Assembly (NCBI RefSeq): GCF_040703035.1
Contig: NZ_CP159996.1
Span: 1,584,001 to 1,648,000 of the forward strand
Direction: 5' to 3'
DNA: 64,000 nt
Source: Terribacillus aidingensis
Lineage (GTDB): Bacteria > Bacillota > Bacilli > Bacillales > Amphibacillaceae
Program-made: the position numbers and the translations under genes
In this document: positions 20,708 through 29,159 of the stretch, piece by piece
Numbering within the stretch: position 1 is the stretch's first letter
Layout of the letters: each line of letters begins with the position of its first letter
Notes under the pieces: model-generated
What the model was told of the DNA's origin: nothing
Database searches by the model: none
Seen by the model: the letters and a program-made list of their open reading frames with translations, nothing else

Positions 20708-21883
20708 TTGTCTATTGTTATTGGGGTTTTAGGAATACTTGTTTTAGTCGCTATAGCTTGGGCCATGTCAAATGATAAAAAGAATATCAATTACAAAGCT
20801 GTTGGTATCATGCTAGTTATCCAGCTTATATTAGCTTGGTTTTTGCTGAATACATCCATTGGCAGAACGATTATCAAGAAGATTGTAGATGTATTCACGA
20901 AAGTACTTTCATTTGGTCATGAAGGAATCGCATTTTTATTGGGTGATCTATCTACAAAGGGTTATTTCTTCTTTGACGTCCTTTTGATGATTATTTTTGT
21001 ATCTGCATTATTATCCATTTTAACTTATACCAGAATACTATCAATCGCAATCAAGTATATTGGTGGTTTTGTATCCAAAATAACTGGTCTTCCAAAGATC
21101 GAATCATTTGTTGCCGTAAATTCCATGATCTTCGGTAATACTACGGCAATTCTGTCCGTAAAGTCACAAATTCACAAACTTAGTCCAAACCGATTGTTTA
21201 TTGTAGCTAGTTCATCACTAGTAGCGGTATCTTGTTCCACACTAGGGGCCTATTTGCAGTTGATTCCAGCTGAATATGTTCTAGTAGCACTGCCATTAAA
21301 CGTTTTCTCAGGTCTGATTTTATCTTCCATTGTTGCTCCGGTTACAAAGGAAGAAGATTTTGAGATAGATGTAAAAGAAATGAACAATGAAAAATCATTC
21401 TTTGAAGCCATTGGTAACGGTACTATACTAGGTGGTAAAACTGCTCTGATCGTAGGAGCGATGTTACTGACGTATATGGCTTTACTCGCGATGATTAACT
21501 TTATTTTGGATGGCATAGTGGGAATGACATTCCAGGAACTAATTGGTTACGTATTTGCACCGGTAGCATTTATAATGGGTATCCCAACCTCTGAAATCCT
21601 TAATGCAGGTTCTATTATGGGAACAAAAGTAGCTGCTAATGAATTTGTAGCAATTACTGACTTCGTTAAAATACTGCCTGACATGTCCACTAAAACTGTA
21701 GGTATCGTTTCGGCTTACTTAATCTCATTCGCTAACTTCTCATCCATCGGAATGATCTTGGGAACGGTACAAGCTATAGATCAAAAGCAGGCAAGCTTGC
21801 TGGCTAAAGTCGGCTTAAAGGTTCTGCTGGTGGCTACAATGGGATCTATATTGACTGGTACCATTGTAGGGTTGTTCCTGTAA
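20708..21883 (+). CDS. CNT-family (NupC-like) concentrative transporter with altered substrate motif
   Basis: About 391 residues; TTG 20708 is preferred because GGAGG lies 8 bases upstream, while ATG 20702 would leave only 2 bases. CNT proteins import nucleosides with H+ or Na+. Family blocks: GLPKIESFVAVNSM, the conserved GIPTSEILNAGSIMGTK and SFANFSSIGM, with the Glu and Asn/Ser that hold ribose. The usual base-recognition GQ(S/T)E is replaced by GNTT, so the cargo may not be an ordinary nucleoside. It borders the acid-catabolic island. Confidence 0.85.
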   Translation: MSIVIGVLGILVLVAIAWAMSNDKKNINYKAVGIMLVIQLILAWFLLNTSIGRTIIKKIVDVFTKVLSFGHEGIAFLLGDLSTKGYFFFDVLLMIIFVSALLSILTYTRILSIAIKYIGGFVSKITGLPKIESFVAVNSMIFGNTTAILSVKSQIHKLSPNRLFIVASSSLVAVSCSTLGAYLQLIPAEYVLVALPLNVFSGLILSSIVAPVTKEEDFEIDVKEMNNEKSFFEAIGNGTILGGKTALIVGAMLLTYMALLAMINFILDGIVGMTFQELIGYVFAPVAFIMGIPTSEILNAGSIMGTKVAANEFVAITDFVKILPDMSTKTVGIVSAYLISFANFSSIGMILGTVQAIDQKQASLLAKVGLKVLLVATMGSILTGTIVGLFL

Positions 21884-21953
21884 GAGGGATAGTAGATTAT
21901 AGTATGTGTGCACATTCACTTGGAATTTTTAAAAGTTTGAAAAATGAACTAAT

Positions 21954-21994
21954 AAAAGACTGATATCAATTGCAATTTGATATCAGTCTTTTTT
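21954..21994. terminator. Bidirectional terminator between CNT transporter and CitMHS genes
   Basis: AAAAGACTGATATCAA / TTGATATCAGTCTTTT with loop TTGCAAT; T-run on both strands. It serves converging genes. Confidence 0.92.
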
Positions 21995-22015
21995 AGTTGC
22001 CATAAGTTATGCAAT

Positions 22016-23326
22016 TTATCCAATTGATATACCGCCGAATAGTAATCCAAAAAGAATCATAACCAGAGCGGACAAGATGATCCATATGATTGCAAACTTT
22101 TGTAACTTTCCAAGATCTGTCCTTACTAATTCTATCAGCACCCAAAGCGGAGCTGATGTAGGACCGATTAAGTGAATTGTCTGGCCAATTACCGATGCTC
22201 TCGCTACTTCTATAGGTGCTACACCATATACATTGCCCGCTTCAGCAAGAACTGGCAAAGCCCCAAAGAAATAAGCATCGTTTGACATAAGCCAACTCAG
22301 TGGGAGACCTATTAAAGCTATGAATACTGTGTAGAAACTTCCAAAGTTTTCTGGCAGGACACTTACTATATCCTCAGCCATGCTATCAACCATATGTGTT
22401 CCTTGTAATATTCCAGTGAATATCCCTGCTGCTAATACCAAAGACACGACTGGTATGGCGTTGGCCGCGTGTTCTTTCATTACTTCCCGCTGCTTCTGTA
22501 AATTTGGATAATTGACAACGAGGGCTATAGCGAAACCGATAATGAAGAGTATGTATAACTCTATAATATCAGCTATTAAGAGTGCCATAAGGGCGAGTGT
22601 CAGAAATAGGTTGAAATAGATGACCCATTTTCTAGCTTGTACAGCATTTTGGGCAGTGGAGGCTGTTTCCTCTTGAGTCTTGACCTCTTGGCGGAGCTGT
22701 TCATTCGTGAGTCCAAGTCTTTTTCTTTCCATCCTTCCTAGTATAAATGCTGTAATTAATGTCCAGATAATACCTCCAGCCATAATAGGAAGCATCGGAA
22801 GGAAATATTCAGAAGCATCTAGCCCTAAAACACTGATTGCGCGCGTTGCAGAACCACCCCAAGGAGTACTTCCTGCTACGATACCTAAAGCCATAATAGC
22901 TAGTGTAGCTAGAATTAAGGGGTTGATTCCTAATTTACGAAATACAGGAAGCATTGCGGAACATACAATCATATAAGTTGTTGTTCCATCACCGTCCAAA
23001 GCTACAAGGATAGCTAAAATGGCAGCCCCCATACATATTTTTACTGGATCGCCTTTTGCGATTTTTAGAATTGCATTACTTACTGGATCGAAAAGACCGG
23101 ATTCCATCATAATACCGAAGTACAGTATCGCAAATAGCAATAATACAGCTGTGTCAGAAACAAGCAGGATACCTTCAGCAGCAAATTCACCAATTTGTGA
23201 TCCGAAGCCGCCAATCACTGCAAATACAATTGGTACAAAAATTATCGCAGTAAACGCTTGCATTTTTCTGAGCATTACAAGAATTGTAAAGACAATTATA
23301 GTAAGAAAACCTAAAATAGAAAGCAA
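22016..23326 (-). CDS. CitMHS-family divalent metal-citrate (or related acid):H+ symporter
   Basis: 436 residues from TTG behind GAGGGGG; about 11-12 membrane helices. CitMHS proteins import citrate or similar di/tricarboxylates complexed with Mg2+ or Ca2+. Family blocks: AILYFGIMMESGLFDPVSNAILK, VALDGDGTTTYMI and STPWGGSATRAISVLGLDASEYFLPMLP. A LysR gene is divergent from it, the usual arrangement for a regulator with its target, and a cre-like site lies upstream. A second, broken copy is at 31088-32385. The substrate here may be a hydroxy acid used by the island enzymes. Confidence 0.92.
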   Translation of the reverse strand: MLSILGFLTIIVFTILVMLRKMQAFTAIIFVPIVFAVIGGFGSQIGEFAAEGILLVSDTAVLLLFAILYFGIMMESGLFDPVSNAILKIAKGDPVKICMGAAILAILVALDGDGTTTYMIVCSAMLPVFRKLGINPLILATLAIMALGIVAGSTPWGGSATRAISVLGLDASEYFLPMLPIMAGGIIWTLITAFILGRMERKRLGLTNEQLRQEVKTQEETASTAQNAVQARKWVIYFNLFLTLALMALLIADIIELYILFIIGFAIALVVNYPNLQKQREVMKEHAANAIPVVSLVLAAGIFTGILQGTHMVDSMAEDIVSVLPENFGSFYTVFIALIGLPLSWLMSNDAYFFGALPVLAEAGNVYGVAPIEVARASVIGQTIHLIGPTSAPLWVLIELVRTDLGKLQKFAIIWIILSALVMILFGLLFGGISIG

Positions 23327-23409
23327 TGAAATTCCCCCTCTTAGTATGCGCTTTCATAATGGGTATTTAATTTCGTTAAACAAGTTTCCCCTTGTAGTCA
23401 TCTCCTTTC

Positions 23410-23423
23410 TGTAAGCGTTGTAT
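23410..23423. promoter_or_regulatory. cre-like site (CcpA) between citM-type gene and lysR
   Basis: TGTAAGCGTTGTAT fits the cre consensus TGWAANCGNTNWCA at 12 of 14 positions. It lies 84 bases upstream of the CitMHS start. Confidence 0.5.
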
Positions 23424-23470
23424 TTCCTATAGACTAAGCGTAATATAAGATTAGAAATAAATATAATACT

Positions 23471-23500
23471 TAATTTCTATTAGTTATCATAATGAAATTA
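23471..23500. promoter_or_regulatory. Candidate LysR operator
   Basis: TAATTTC-N16-GAAATTA, a dyad in the divergent promoter region 23 bases before the LysR start. The position is right for an autoregulatory LysR site, and the half-site spacing is wider than the core T-N11-A motif, which could sit inside it. Confidence 0.5.
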
Positions 23501-23522
23501 AATAACTGGGAGGGGTTTAAGT

Positions 23523-24389
23523 TTGGATAAAAGAGAGTGCATTATTTTGATCACAGTATTTGAGGAAAAGAATATAACCAAAGCTGCAGATCGGTTATTT
23601 GTTTCACAGCCGACGCTTACATACAAGCTTCAGCAAATAGAAAAACAGTATAATATTAAAATACTTCATCGTGGACGCCATGGCGTCCAGTTTACCCAGC
23701 AAGGGGAATATATTGTAGAGTTCGCAAGGTCTACACTGGAACGACTGCAGATGTTGGAGGAAACGCTTTGGAATATGGATGAAGAACTGTACGGAACCAT
23801 TAAGTTAAGTGTGGCAAGGGCTTATGCTTTATATCGGTTACCGGATGTTTTAAAAGGCTTTTCCGACAAGTATTCCAGAGTAAACTTCAATGTGAGGACA
23901 GGATTGAACTTAAACTTGATTCAGCATGTATTCAAGGGAGAATCGCATATTGGTATTGTCAGAGGAGAACATCACTGGAGTTACGAACAAAGGACAATTA
24001 GCGAAGAGAAAATGTGTATCCTCTCCAAGGATAAAGTCGAATTAAGTAATCTGCCTAATTTGAAGCGAATAACTTATAACACGGACCCAGCATTGAATAT
24101 GGTCATTGACAACTGGTGGAAGCAAAATTTCTCTTCCCCACCTAAAATTGGTTTCCATTTTGATAATATGGAGACAGCCAAACGAATGGCCATGAAGGGG
24201 CTAGGCTATGCGATCGTACCTAGTATTATCATAAAAGATGAGGAGAACTACATAAGTTTAACTGATAGGAATGAAGAGCCTCTGCTCTGGAAAACGTGGT
24301 TTTTGTATAAGAAAGAATCCCTGGAGTTAGCGATGGTAAGGGAATTCATTCAATATCTTGATGATCAGTATGTAACAGGATACAAGTGA
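23523..24389 (+). CDS. LysR-family transcriptional regulator
   Basis: 288 residues, TTG start behind GGGAGGGG. The N-terminal winged helix (about 3-60) contains ITKAADRLFVSQPTLTYKLQQIEKQYNIKILHRGRHGVQFT, the standard LysR signature. The effector domain runs from about 88 to the end. It is divergent from the CitMHS gene and is the only regulator in the island, so I infer that it senses the island substrate or an intermediate and activates uptake and catabolism. Confidence 0.93.
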   Translation: MDKRECIILITVFEEKNITKAADRLFVSQPTLTYKLQQIEKQYNIKILHRGRHGVQFTQQGEYIVEFARSTLERLQMLEETLWNMDEELYGTIKLSVARAYALYRLPDVLKGFSDKYSRVNFNVRTGLNLNLIQHVFKGESHIGIVRGEHHWSYEQRTISEEKMCILSKDKVELSNLPNLKRITYNTDPALNMVIDNWWKQNFSSPPKIGFHFDNMETAKRMAMKGLGYAIVPSIIIKDEENYISLTDRNEEPLLWKTWFLYKKESLELAMVREFIQYLDDQYVTGYK

Positions 24390-24464
24390 AATAAAGAAAA
24401 TCTATGGTAGTTAAATTGTTATTTCTATTTTTCCTCAGCGCTATATAAAGGTATATTAATTAAT

Positions 24465-24478
24465 AGATAGCGTTTACA
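24465..24478 (+). promoter_or_regulatory. cre-like site before the HPr-like gene
   Basis: AGATAGCGTTTACA fits the cre consensus at 12 of 14 positions, 16 bases before the TTG start. Confidence 0.45.
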
Positions 24479-24493
24479 AAGAGGAGGGATACT

Positions 24494-24742
24494 TTGAGTC
24501 TTAAAAAGAGCTTAATTCACGCAGTGGTAGATATCAATCACGAAGCATCTAAATACGAGTCGAGTATTGTACTGATCACTGGCAGCCGGGTGATTGATGT
24601 GAAGAGCATGCTTGGTTTGTCTCACAGCATTTTAAACTCGGAAGAATATAAATTAGAGATTTATGGTTCGGACGAAGAGGCTGCCAAGCAAGCTATGCGA
24701 AAGTTATTTGCTGAGAACGGTTTGGTTGTTACAATCAATTAA
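24494..24742 (+). CDS. HPr/Crh-like protein lacking the phosphorylatable His
   Basis: 82 residues from TTG behind GAGGAGGG. The segment from ASKYESSIVLI to KLFAENGL follows HPr across beta strands and helices, including VKSMLGL, which matches the regulatory Ser46 site (here Ser38). The catalytic loop GxHARPA of HPr is missing and the N-terminus is shortened by about 5 residues, so it cannot act as an ordinary PTS phosphocarrier. Crh is the known HPr paralogue that has lost His15 and works only in catabolite control. A role as a local regulator is inference. A methyltransferase gene follows after 19 bases. Confidence 0.7.
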   Translation: MSLKKSLIHAVVDINHEASKYESSIVLITGSRVIDVKSMLGLSHSILNSEEYKLEIYGSDEEAAKQAMRKLFAENGLVVTIN

Positions 24743-24761
24743 AGTAAGAGGGTGAGTGGCT

Positions 24762-25532
24762 ATGTCAGAAGAAAAGAAACTGGTCATGGAGCAATTCTCT
24801 AAGAACGCAAAAGAATATGTTCAAAGTGTATCCCACGCGAAAGGTAAAGACTTAGAGTTGATCCTGGACATGCTCCAGCCAAGCAAGAGCTGGGAAGCTC
24901 TTGACATTGCAACAGGTGGTGGCCATCTGACCAAATTGTTATCTCCATATGTGAGACAAATTTATACGACAGATTTGACTCCGATGATGTTGAGGGAAGC
25001 TAGGACATTCTTGGATACGGAGTATCGAAATATTGCATACGTAGTTGCGGATGCAGAAAATCTACCTTTTATGGATGGACAGTTTGACTTGGTAGGATGT
25101 CGGATCGCAGCTCACCATTTCCCTGATAAATCCGTATTCCTTAAAGAAGTCTCAAGGGTACTAAAACCTGGAGGCGTTTTCCTCCTGGTTGATAATATAG
25201 TACCTGATGATAAAGGTATAGCCACTTATATTAATACCATTGAAAAGTTGCGTGATAAAAGCCATGTATCATGTTTGTCAGCAGGTGAGTGGGAGGAATA
25301 TGCTGCTGCTGCAGGGTTGAACATCTCACAAGAAGTTACAAGAAAGAAGGTCTTCGATTTTCCTGTGTGGGTGTCAAGAACGACAGAATCGCAGCAGCAA
25401 GTAAACGAAGTTATACAATATATAAAGACCGGAACAAAGGAGCAGCGGGAATATATTACGGTTAGGGAACAAGATGAAGAGATAGAATCTATTGAGATTG
25501 ATGAATGGATTGCCGTATTTACAAAACAATAA
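24762..25532 (+). CDS. Class I SAM-dependent methyltransferase
   Basis: 256 residues from ATG 24762; a GTG two codons earlier is also possible. Motif I ALDIATGGGHLTKLLS, acidic motif DLTP after strand 2, DAENLPFMDGQFDLVGCR and the motif VLKPGGVFLLVD are all present, as in UbiE/YcgJ-like small-molecule methyltransferases. The C-terminal 80 residues carry no recognised domain. It follows the HPr-like gene and is probably co-transcribed. The substrate is unknown and the link to acid catabolism is not obvious. Confidence 0.88.
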   Translation: MSEEKKLVMEQFSKNAKEYVQSVSHAKGKDLELILDMLQPSKSWEALDIATGGGHLTKLLSPYVRQIYTTDLTPMMLREARTFLDTEYRNIAYVVADAENLPFMDGQFDLVGCRIAAHHFPDKSVFLKEVSRVLKPGGVFLLVDNIVPDDKGIATYINTIEKLRDKSHVSCLSAGEWEEYAAAAGLNISQEVTRKKVFDFPVWVSRTTESQQQVNEVIQYIKTGTKEQREYITVREQDEEIESIEIDEWIAVFTKQ

Positions 25533-25566
25533 CCGAATTGCCAGAGTCATTTAAGTTTTTATATTT

Positions 25567-25610
25567 AAAAAAGCTCCTTATCGGTATCAGTAACCGTTGG
25601 AGCCTTTTTA
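25567..25610. terminator. Bidirectional terminator between methyltransferase and sugar-acid kinase
   Basis: AAAAAAGCTCC ... GGAGCCTTTTT with an inner stem CGGT/ACCG; T-runs on both strands between converging genes. Confidence 0.85.
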
Positions 25611-25613
25611 GTA

Positions 25614-26909
25614 TTAGATATTTTCAATACTTTTAAGATGTTCGATTGCTTTGACTAGAAAGTCTTTCTTACCGAAGCTTCCTGATTTCAACACAATCAG
25701 CATTTCCCTTCCCATAGATAAACCTGAAGGAACTCCTGTGTCTATTTCTTCTAAAATGTAATTCCCCTTTATACCAAGTTTACGAGTCACAGTTCCGGAG
25801 GTATCTCCTCCAGCAACTACTAGTCTTTTTAAATCAGTCTGGTCACAAACTTCTTTTGCAATATCTGCTAAAGCAGCAGATATGCGCTTGCTTATCTCGA
25901 GCGGATGCAATCCAGCTTTGTGTCCAAGTTCTTTTGTTTCTTTCACAACTTCAGGCGTATTATCAGCTAAAACCAAGACATTGTTACCGTTGGTAATATA
26001 AGCAGACACCTCTGAAACTATCCTTTTAATTTCTTTAGAGGCATTTTCATAAGCAGTTAGAATTTCGCGAGAATCCAGGGTGAAAGTAGGTTCACCTTGT
26101 TTTTCCAGATAAGCAGTTTGCTCTTTCGTTTGAAGGGTTAAACTTCCTGAGATTACTAACACGCCTTGGTTTGGGTCTGCTGAAAATTGTTTGCTGTTCA
26201 GTTCTATAGGTTCTTCTCCGTAAAAGGGAGGTAGTTCCAAACCGATAGCAGAGCTTCCGCATATTACCTTGAAATTAGAAATTGCCTCTGCAACAATGCG
26301 TAGATCCTCTTGGGTTTTACTATCCACGATGCAATAACTATAACCCTCTTTTCTTTTCTCTAAGATTTTCTCCTGTAGAACTGCAGCACCCTGTCGAACA
26401 AATTCTAAATCAACAAACGTAACTTTTCGTTCAGTTTGTTCACTAAGAACGCGGACTAAATTCGAATCCGTAGTAGGGTGGACAGGATCATGTAAAAAAC
26501 CGGATTCTTCAAGAAGCTTTCCGTCTACGGTATGGATACCGTGTTCTGTTTGCCGGCCATTTTCAGGGAACGCTAAAGAAACAACAGCAAATTCTTCTCC
26601 TAAAGCATCCAGCATGGCATCGAATTCTGTTCCAATATTACCTCTGAAGACAGAGCACGTTTTATTATGAAAGGTACTGCAACCAGCCGCCATCAGCTGT
26701 TTTGTTGCTATATACACTTTATTATAACTATCTTCCAAACTGTCTAATCGGCTATCTGTATCAACGATAACGACATTCGTGTCTACCTGTAACTCGGCAT
26801 CTTGATCAAAGGTTTCGATTTTTGCTGTGTAACCACCTCGATTGAACATTACGCCTATATCGTTTGCTCCGGTAGTATCATCCGCAACAACTCCAATTGT
26901 TTTTCTCAT
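25614..26909 (-). CDS. DUF1537 four-carbon acid sugar kinase family protein (OtnK/DtnK-like)
   Basis: 431 residues. The family phosphorylates 2-oxo-tetronate, D-threonate or D-erythronate with ATP. The N-terminal domain begins IGVVADDTTGANDIGVMF (family: ADDxTGAxD). The C-terminal nucleotide-binding domain has VAGGDTSGTVTRKLG, DTGVPSGL and LKSGSFGKKDFLV, all strongly conserved family blocks. Length is normal. It is the third gene of a minus-strand unit, dehydrogenase - aldolase-like - kinase. That context supports breakdown of a hydroxylated acid; the exact substrate is not decided by sequence. Confidence 0.92.
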   Translation of the reverse strand: MRKTIGVVADDTTGANDIGVMFNRGGYTAKIETFDQDAELQVDTNVVIVDTDSRLDSLEDSYNKVYIATKQLMAAGCSTFHNKTCSVFRGNIGTEFDAMLDALGEEFAVVSLAFPENGRQTEHGIHTVDGKLLEESGFLHDPVHPTTDSNLVRVLSEQTERKVTFVDLEFVRQGAAVLQEKILEKRKEGYSYCIVDSKTQEDLRIVAEAISNFKVICGSSAIGLELPPFYGEEPIELNSKQFSADPNQGVLVISGSLTLQTKEQTAYLEKQGEPTFTLDSREILTAYENASKEIKRIVSEVSAYITNGNNVLVLADNTPEVVKETKELGHKAGLHPLEISKRISAALADIAKEVCDQTDLKRLVVAGGDTSGTVTRKLGIKGNYILEEIDTGVPSGLSMGREMLIVLKSGSFGKKDFLVKAIEHLKSIENI

Positions 26910-26973
26910 TTTTCTATTCCTTCCTTATGTCTTATTTCTACTTTGATAGAAGGGCTCCAAGTAACATCCTGAA

Positions 26974-27004
26974 GAAGCTCATCATCAGCAAGTTGATGAG
27001 CTTC
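26974..27004. other. Perfect hairpin between aldolase-like and kinase genes
   Basis: GAAGCTCATCA-N9-TGATGAGCTTC, an 11-bp stem in the 141-base gap inside the minus-strand unit. There is no T-run on the minus strand. It may be a processing or stability hairpin or a protein site. Confidence 0.6.
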
Positions 27005-27050
27005 CAGTTTAGGATAGATGATCAAATGCCTTTCCTTTGATGGTCAACCA

Positions 27051-27707
27051 TTACTTGTTTACATGTTCGATTCTTTGACGTGGTTTATACTTTGATTCCT
27101 CCAGAAATTCCATTACGACCTTCTGTGGCAGGCCATTGAGTTCGATACCTGCTGATTTTGCTTTAATCAGCATTTCACACGCCAGCTCTAACGTCTCCAA
27201 TCGCATCTTTGCTTCTGCAAAGGAAGTATCAAAAACTACTACTCCATGATTCTTCATTACGATGATATTTGCTTCTTTGGATTTTTCAGTAATAGCATCT
27301 GCTAATTGCTGCGTGCCAGGGTGATGGTAGTCTACATATGCAATTCTCTCTAAGTAATACATTGTTTCAATAAATAGATTGGAAGGAATACGCTCTTCTG
27401 AACATGAAAACAAGGTCGTATATAAGGGAGAACTATGAAGGACAACATTGATGTCCGGTCTGTTCTGATAAATTCCTAGATGGAAAGGCGTTTCTTTTGA
27501 TGCACGTTTAGTACCAATCACTTTTCCTGATTCTACATTAATTTCTACAAAATCATGCTCAGTCAAATCTTCCATGATAGTTCCTGAAGCAGTGATTTGC
27601 ATGTATCCTTCATCTAGGCGTGCACTAAGATTTCCGGATGTGCCCCATGCAAGTTTATTATTTTTAAGGTATTTACCTGTTTCAATCAATTGACTCTTAA
27701 TATCCAT
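27051..27707 (-). CDS. Class II aldolase/adducin family protein
   Basis: 218 residues, RBS GGGAG overlapping the end of the dehydrogenase gene. Family members are Zn-dependent aldolases or decarboxylases such as FucA, or OtnC, which decarboxylates 3-oxo-tetronate 4-phosphate. Blocks: LAWGTSGNLSARL, ASKETPFHLGIY with the catalytic Glu, NVVLHSSPLYTT, and VMKNHGVVVFD with one metal His. Where most relatives have HxH, this protein has HSS, so one of three metal-binding His residues is Ser. With a DUF1537 kinase next door an OtnC-like role is likely, but activity is less certain. Confidence 0.85.
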   Translation of the reverse strand: MDIKSQLIETGKYLKNNKLAWGTSGNLSARLDEGYMQITASGTIMEDLTEHDFVEINVESGKVIGTKRASKETPFHLGIYQNRPDINVVLHSSPLYTTLFSCSEERIPSNLFIETMYYLERIAYVDYHHPGTQQLADAITEKSKEANIIVMKNHGVVVFDTSFAEAKMRLETLELACEMLIKAKSAGIELNGLPQKVVMEFLEESKYKPRQRIEHVNK

Positions 27708-27721
27708 TTGAGACTCCCTTA

Positions 27722-28789
27722 TTATTGATTAATTTGGGAAACGATTGCTTCAGCAAATTCAGAAGTGGAGGCATTGCCGCCTAGGTCGCCAGTTTTAATG
27801 CCAGCTTCCACTGTAGCAAATATCTCTTTTTCCATTGTTTTTGCGACTGCATCAAGCTTCTCATCCTTATGCTGGGAATACAGCCATTCGAAGAACATCA
27901 CCGTACTTAGCATGATACCGATTGGGTTGGCAATATTTTTACCAGCAATATCCGGTGCAGACCCATGTGCTGCTTGTGCCATGGCTTGCGTGTCGTTCGA
28001 GTTGATTGACGGGGCAAGTCCCAGACTGCCAACCAATTCACCAGTAAGGTCTGAAAGGATATCCCCAAACATGTTTTCCGTTACGATGACATCAAAGTCG
28101 CCTGCGCGACGTACCAAATGGGCAGTCATGGCATCGATATGATAATCATCCACTTCAACTTCCGAATATTGCTCGGCAACTTCGCGGCATACATTCAGGA
28201 ATAAACCTGTTCCAAGCTTAATCACGTTGGCTTTGTGCACAATGGTAACTTTTTTCTTTCGTGTCATGGCACTTTGAAAAGCGGCGTGTGCAATCCTTTC
28301 AACAGCTTTTCTGGTGAATACACCTGTTGAGACAGCCACATCGGGTGTAATCTGCAATTCCCCGACTCCTATATACATGTTTCGGTCTGTATAGAAGCCT
28401 TCTGTGTTCTCGCGGAAGATGACTAGATCAGCTTCGCCAACCATACTTTTTGTACCAGGCATCGTTTTCGCAGGTCGCACGTTTGCGTACAAATCAAAGT
28501 AGTGGCGCAGCTCTCCGCTTGGGTTGCGTTTCTGTTTATGTTCTTCCGGATAGGCTGCTGAATCGTGTGGTCCGAGAATCCAGCCATGGCATTTTTCGAG
28601 CTCATCTTTTGTGTACTGTGGAATCGGATCATTATGTTCCTTTATCGCTGCCCATCCCATAGGCAAGTCCACAAGATCCAGCTGCAGCTCATGTTTTTTT
28701 GCAGCTGCTTCGAGGATACTAGTTGTAGCGCTTACAATTTCAGGGCCAATTCCATCTCCGTTAAGTACGCCAATACGGTATGTTGTCAT
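27722..28789 (-). CDS. Tartrate/D-malate-type decarboxylating dehydrogenase, copy 1
   Basis: 355 residues. It belongs to the isocitrate/isopropylmalate dehydrogenase family, close to tartrate dehydrogenase and D-malate dehydrogenase, which oxidise the 2-hydroxyl and release CO2 with NAD+ and Mg2+ or Mn2+. Visible: LNGDGIGPEIV, GPHDSAAYP, FRENTEGFYTDRN, HKANVIKL with the catalytic Lys, NMFGDILSDLTGELVG with metal Asp residues, and HGSAPDIAGK. First gene of the minus-strand unit; 14 bases separate it from the aldolase-like gene. A nearly identical inverted copy lies at 33394-34482. Confidence 0.92.
   Translation of the reverse strand: MTTYRIGVLNGDGIGPEIVSATTSILEAAAKKHELQLDLVDLPMGWAAIKEHNDPIPQYTKDELEKCHGWILGPHDSAAYPEEHKQKRNPSGELRHYFDLYANVRPAKTMPGTKSMVGEADLVIFRENTEGFYTDRNMYIGVGELQITPDVAVSTGVFTRKAVERIAHAAFQSAMTRKKKVTIVHKANVIKLGTGLFLNVCREVAEQYSEVEVDDYHIDAMTAHLVRRAGDFDVIVTENMFGDILSDLTGELVGSLGLAPSINSNDTQAMAQAAHGSAPDIAGKNIANPIGIMLSTVMFFEWLYSQHKDEKLDAVAKTMEKEIFATVEAGIKTGDLGGNASTSEFAEAIVSQINQ
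27863..28680 (-). repeat. Inverted repeat, left arm (about 0.8 kb within dehydrogenase copy 1)
   Basis: The reverse complement matches 33508-34320 almost base for base by eye, with a small cluster of differences near 28237-28263. Outside these limits the two genes differ clearly, so the edges lie inside the coding regions. Confidence 0.85.
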
Positions 28790-29134
28790 TTTGTATCAAA
28801 CTCCTTCATAAGAGGTTTACTTTACATTTTAAGTATAAGTCGCTATATGAAATAAATAAAATAAATAATATGAATGAAATTTAATTGTATTTTTCTATAT
28901 CTAGATAAGTAAGTGATGTAAGTTATTCAAGTATAAGTACTATCTCTGAGAATGGATGTTAGCGGACAATTTAGCTAAACAATTATCCGGAAGCAATAGT
29001 TTTCTTTCTACATTATCAGAAACAAATAAAGAGATATAAAATTTCTTTATGCATTACTATCGAGAATATGTATTATTGAAAAACTAATCACTGTGATAAC
29101 ATTTTTATGAAAAATGTTTGTCGTATAAGTTATA

Positions 29135-29148
29135 TGTAAGCACTTACA
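29135..29148 (+). promoter_or_regulatory. cre-like site (CcpA) before the racemase-family gene
   Basis: TGTAAGCACTTACA fits TGWAANCGNTNWCA at 13 of 14 positions and is nearly palindromic. It touches the RBS, a position suited to blocking transcription. The surrounding 28790-29159 is an AT-rich divergent promoter region with no gene. Confidence 0.65.
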
Positions 29149-29159
29149 GGAGGGTAAAT

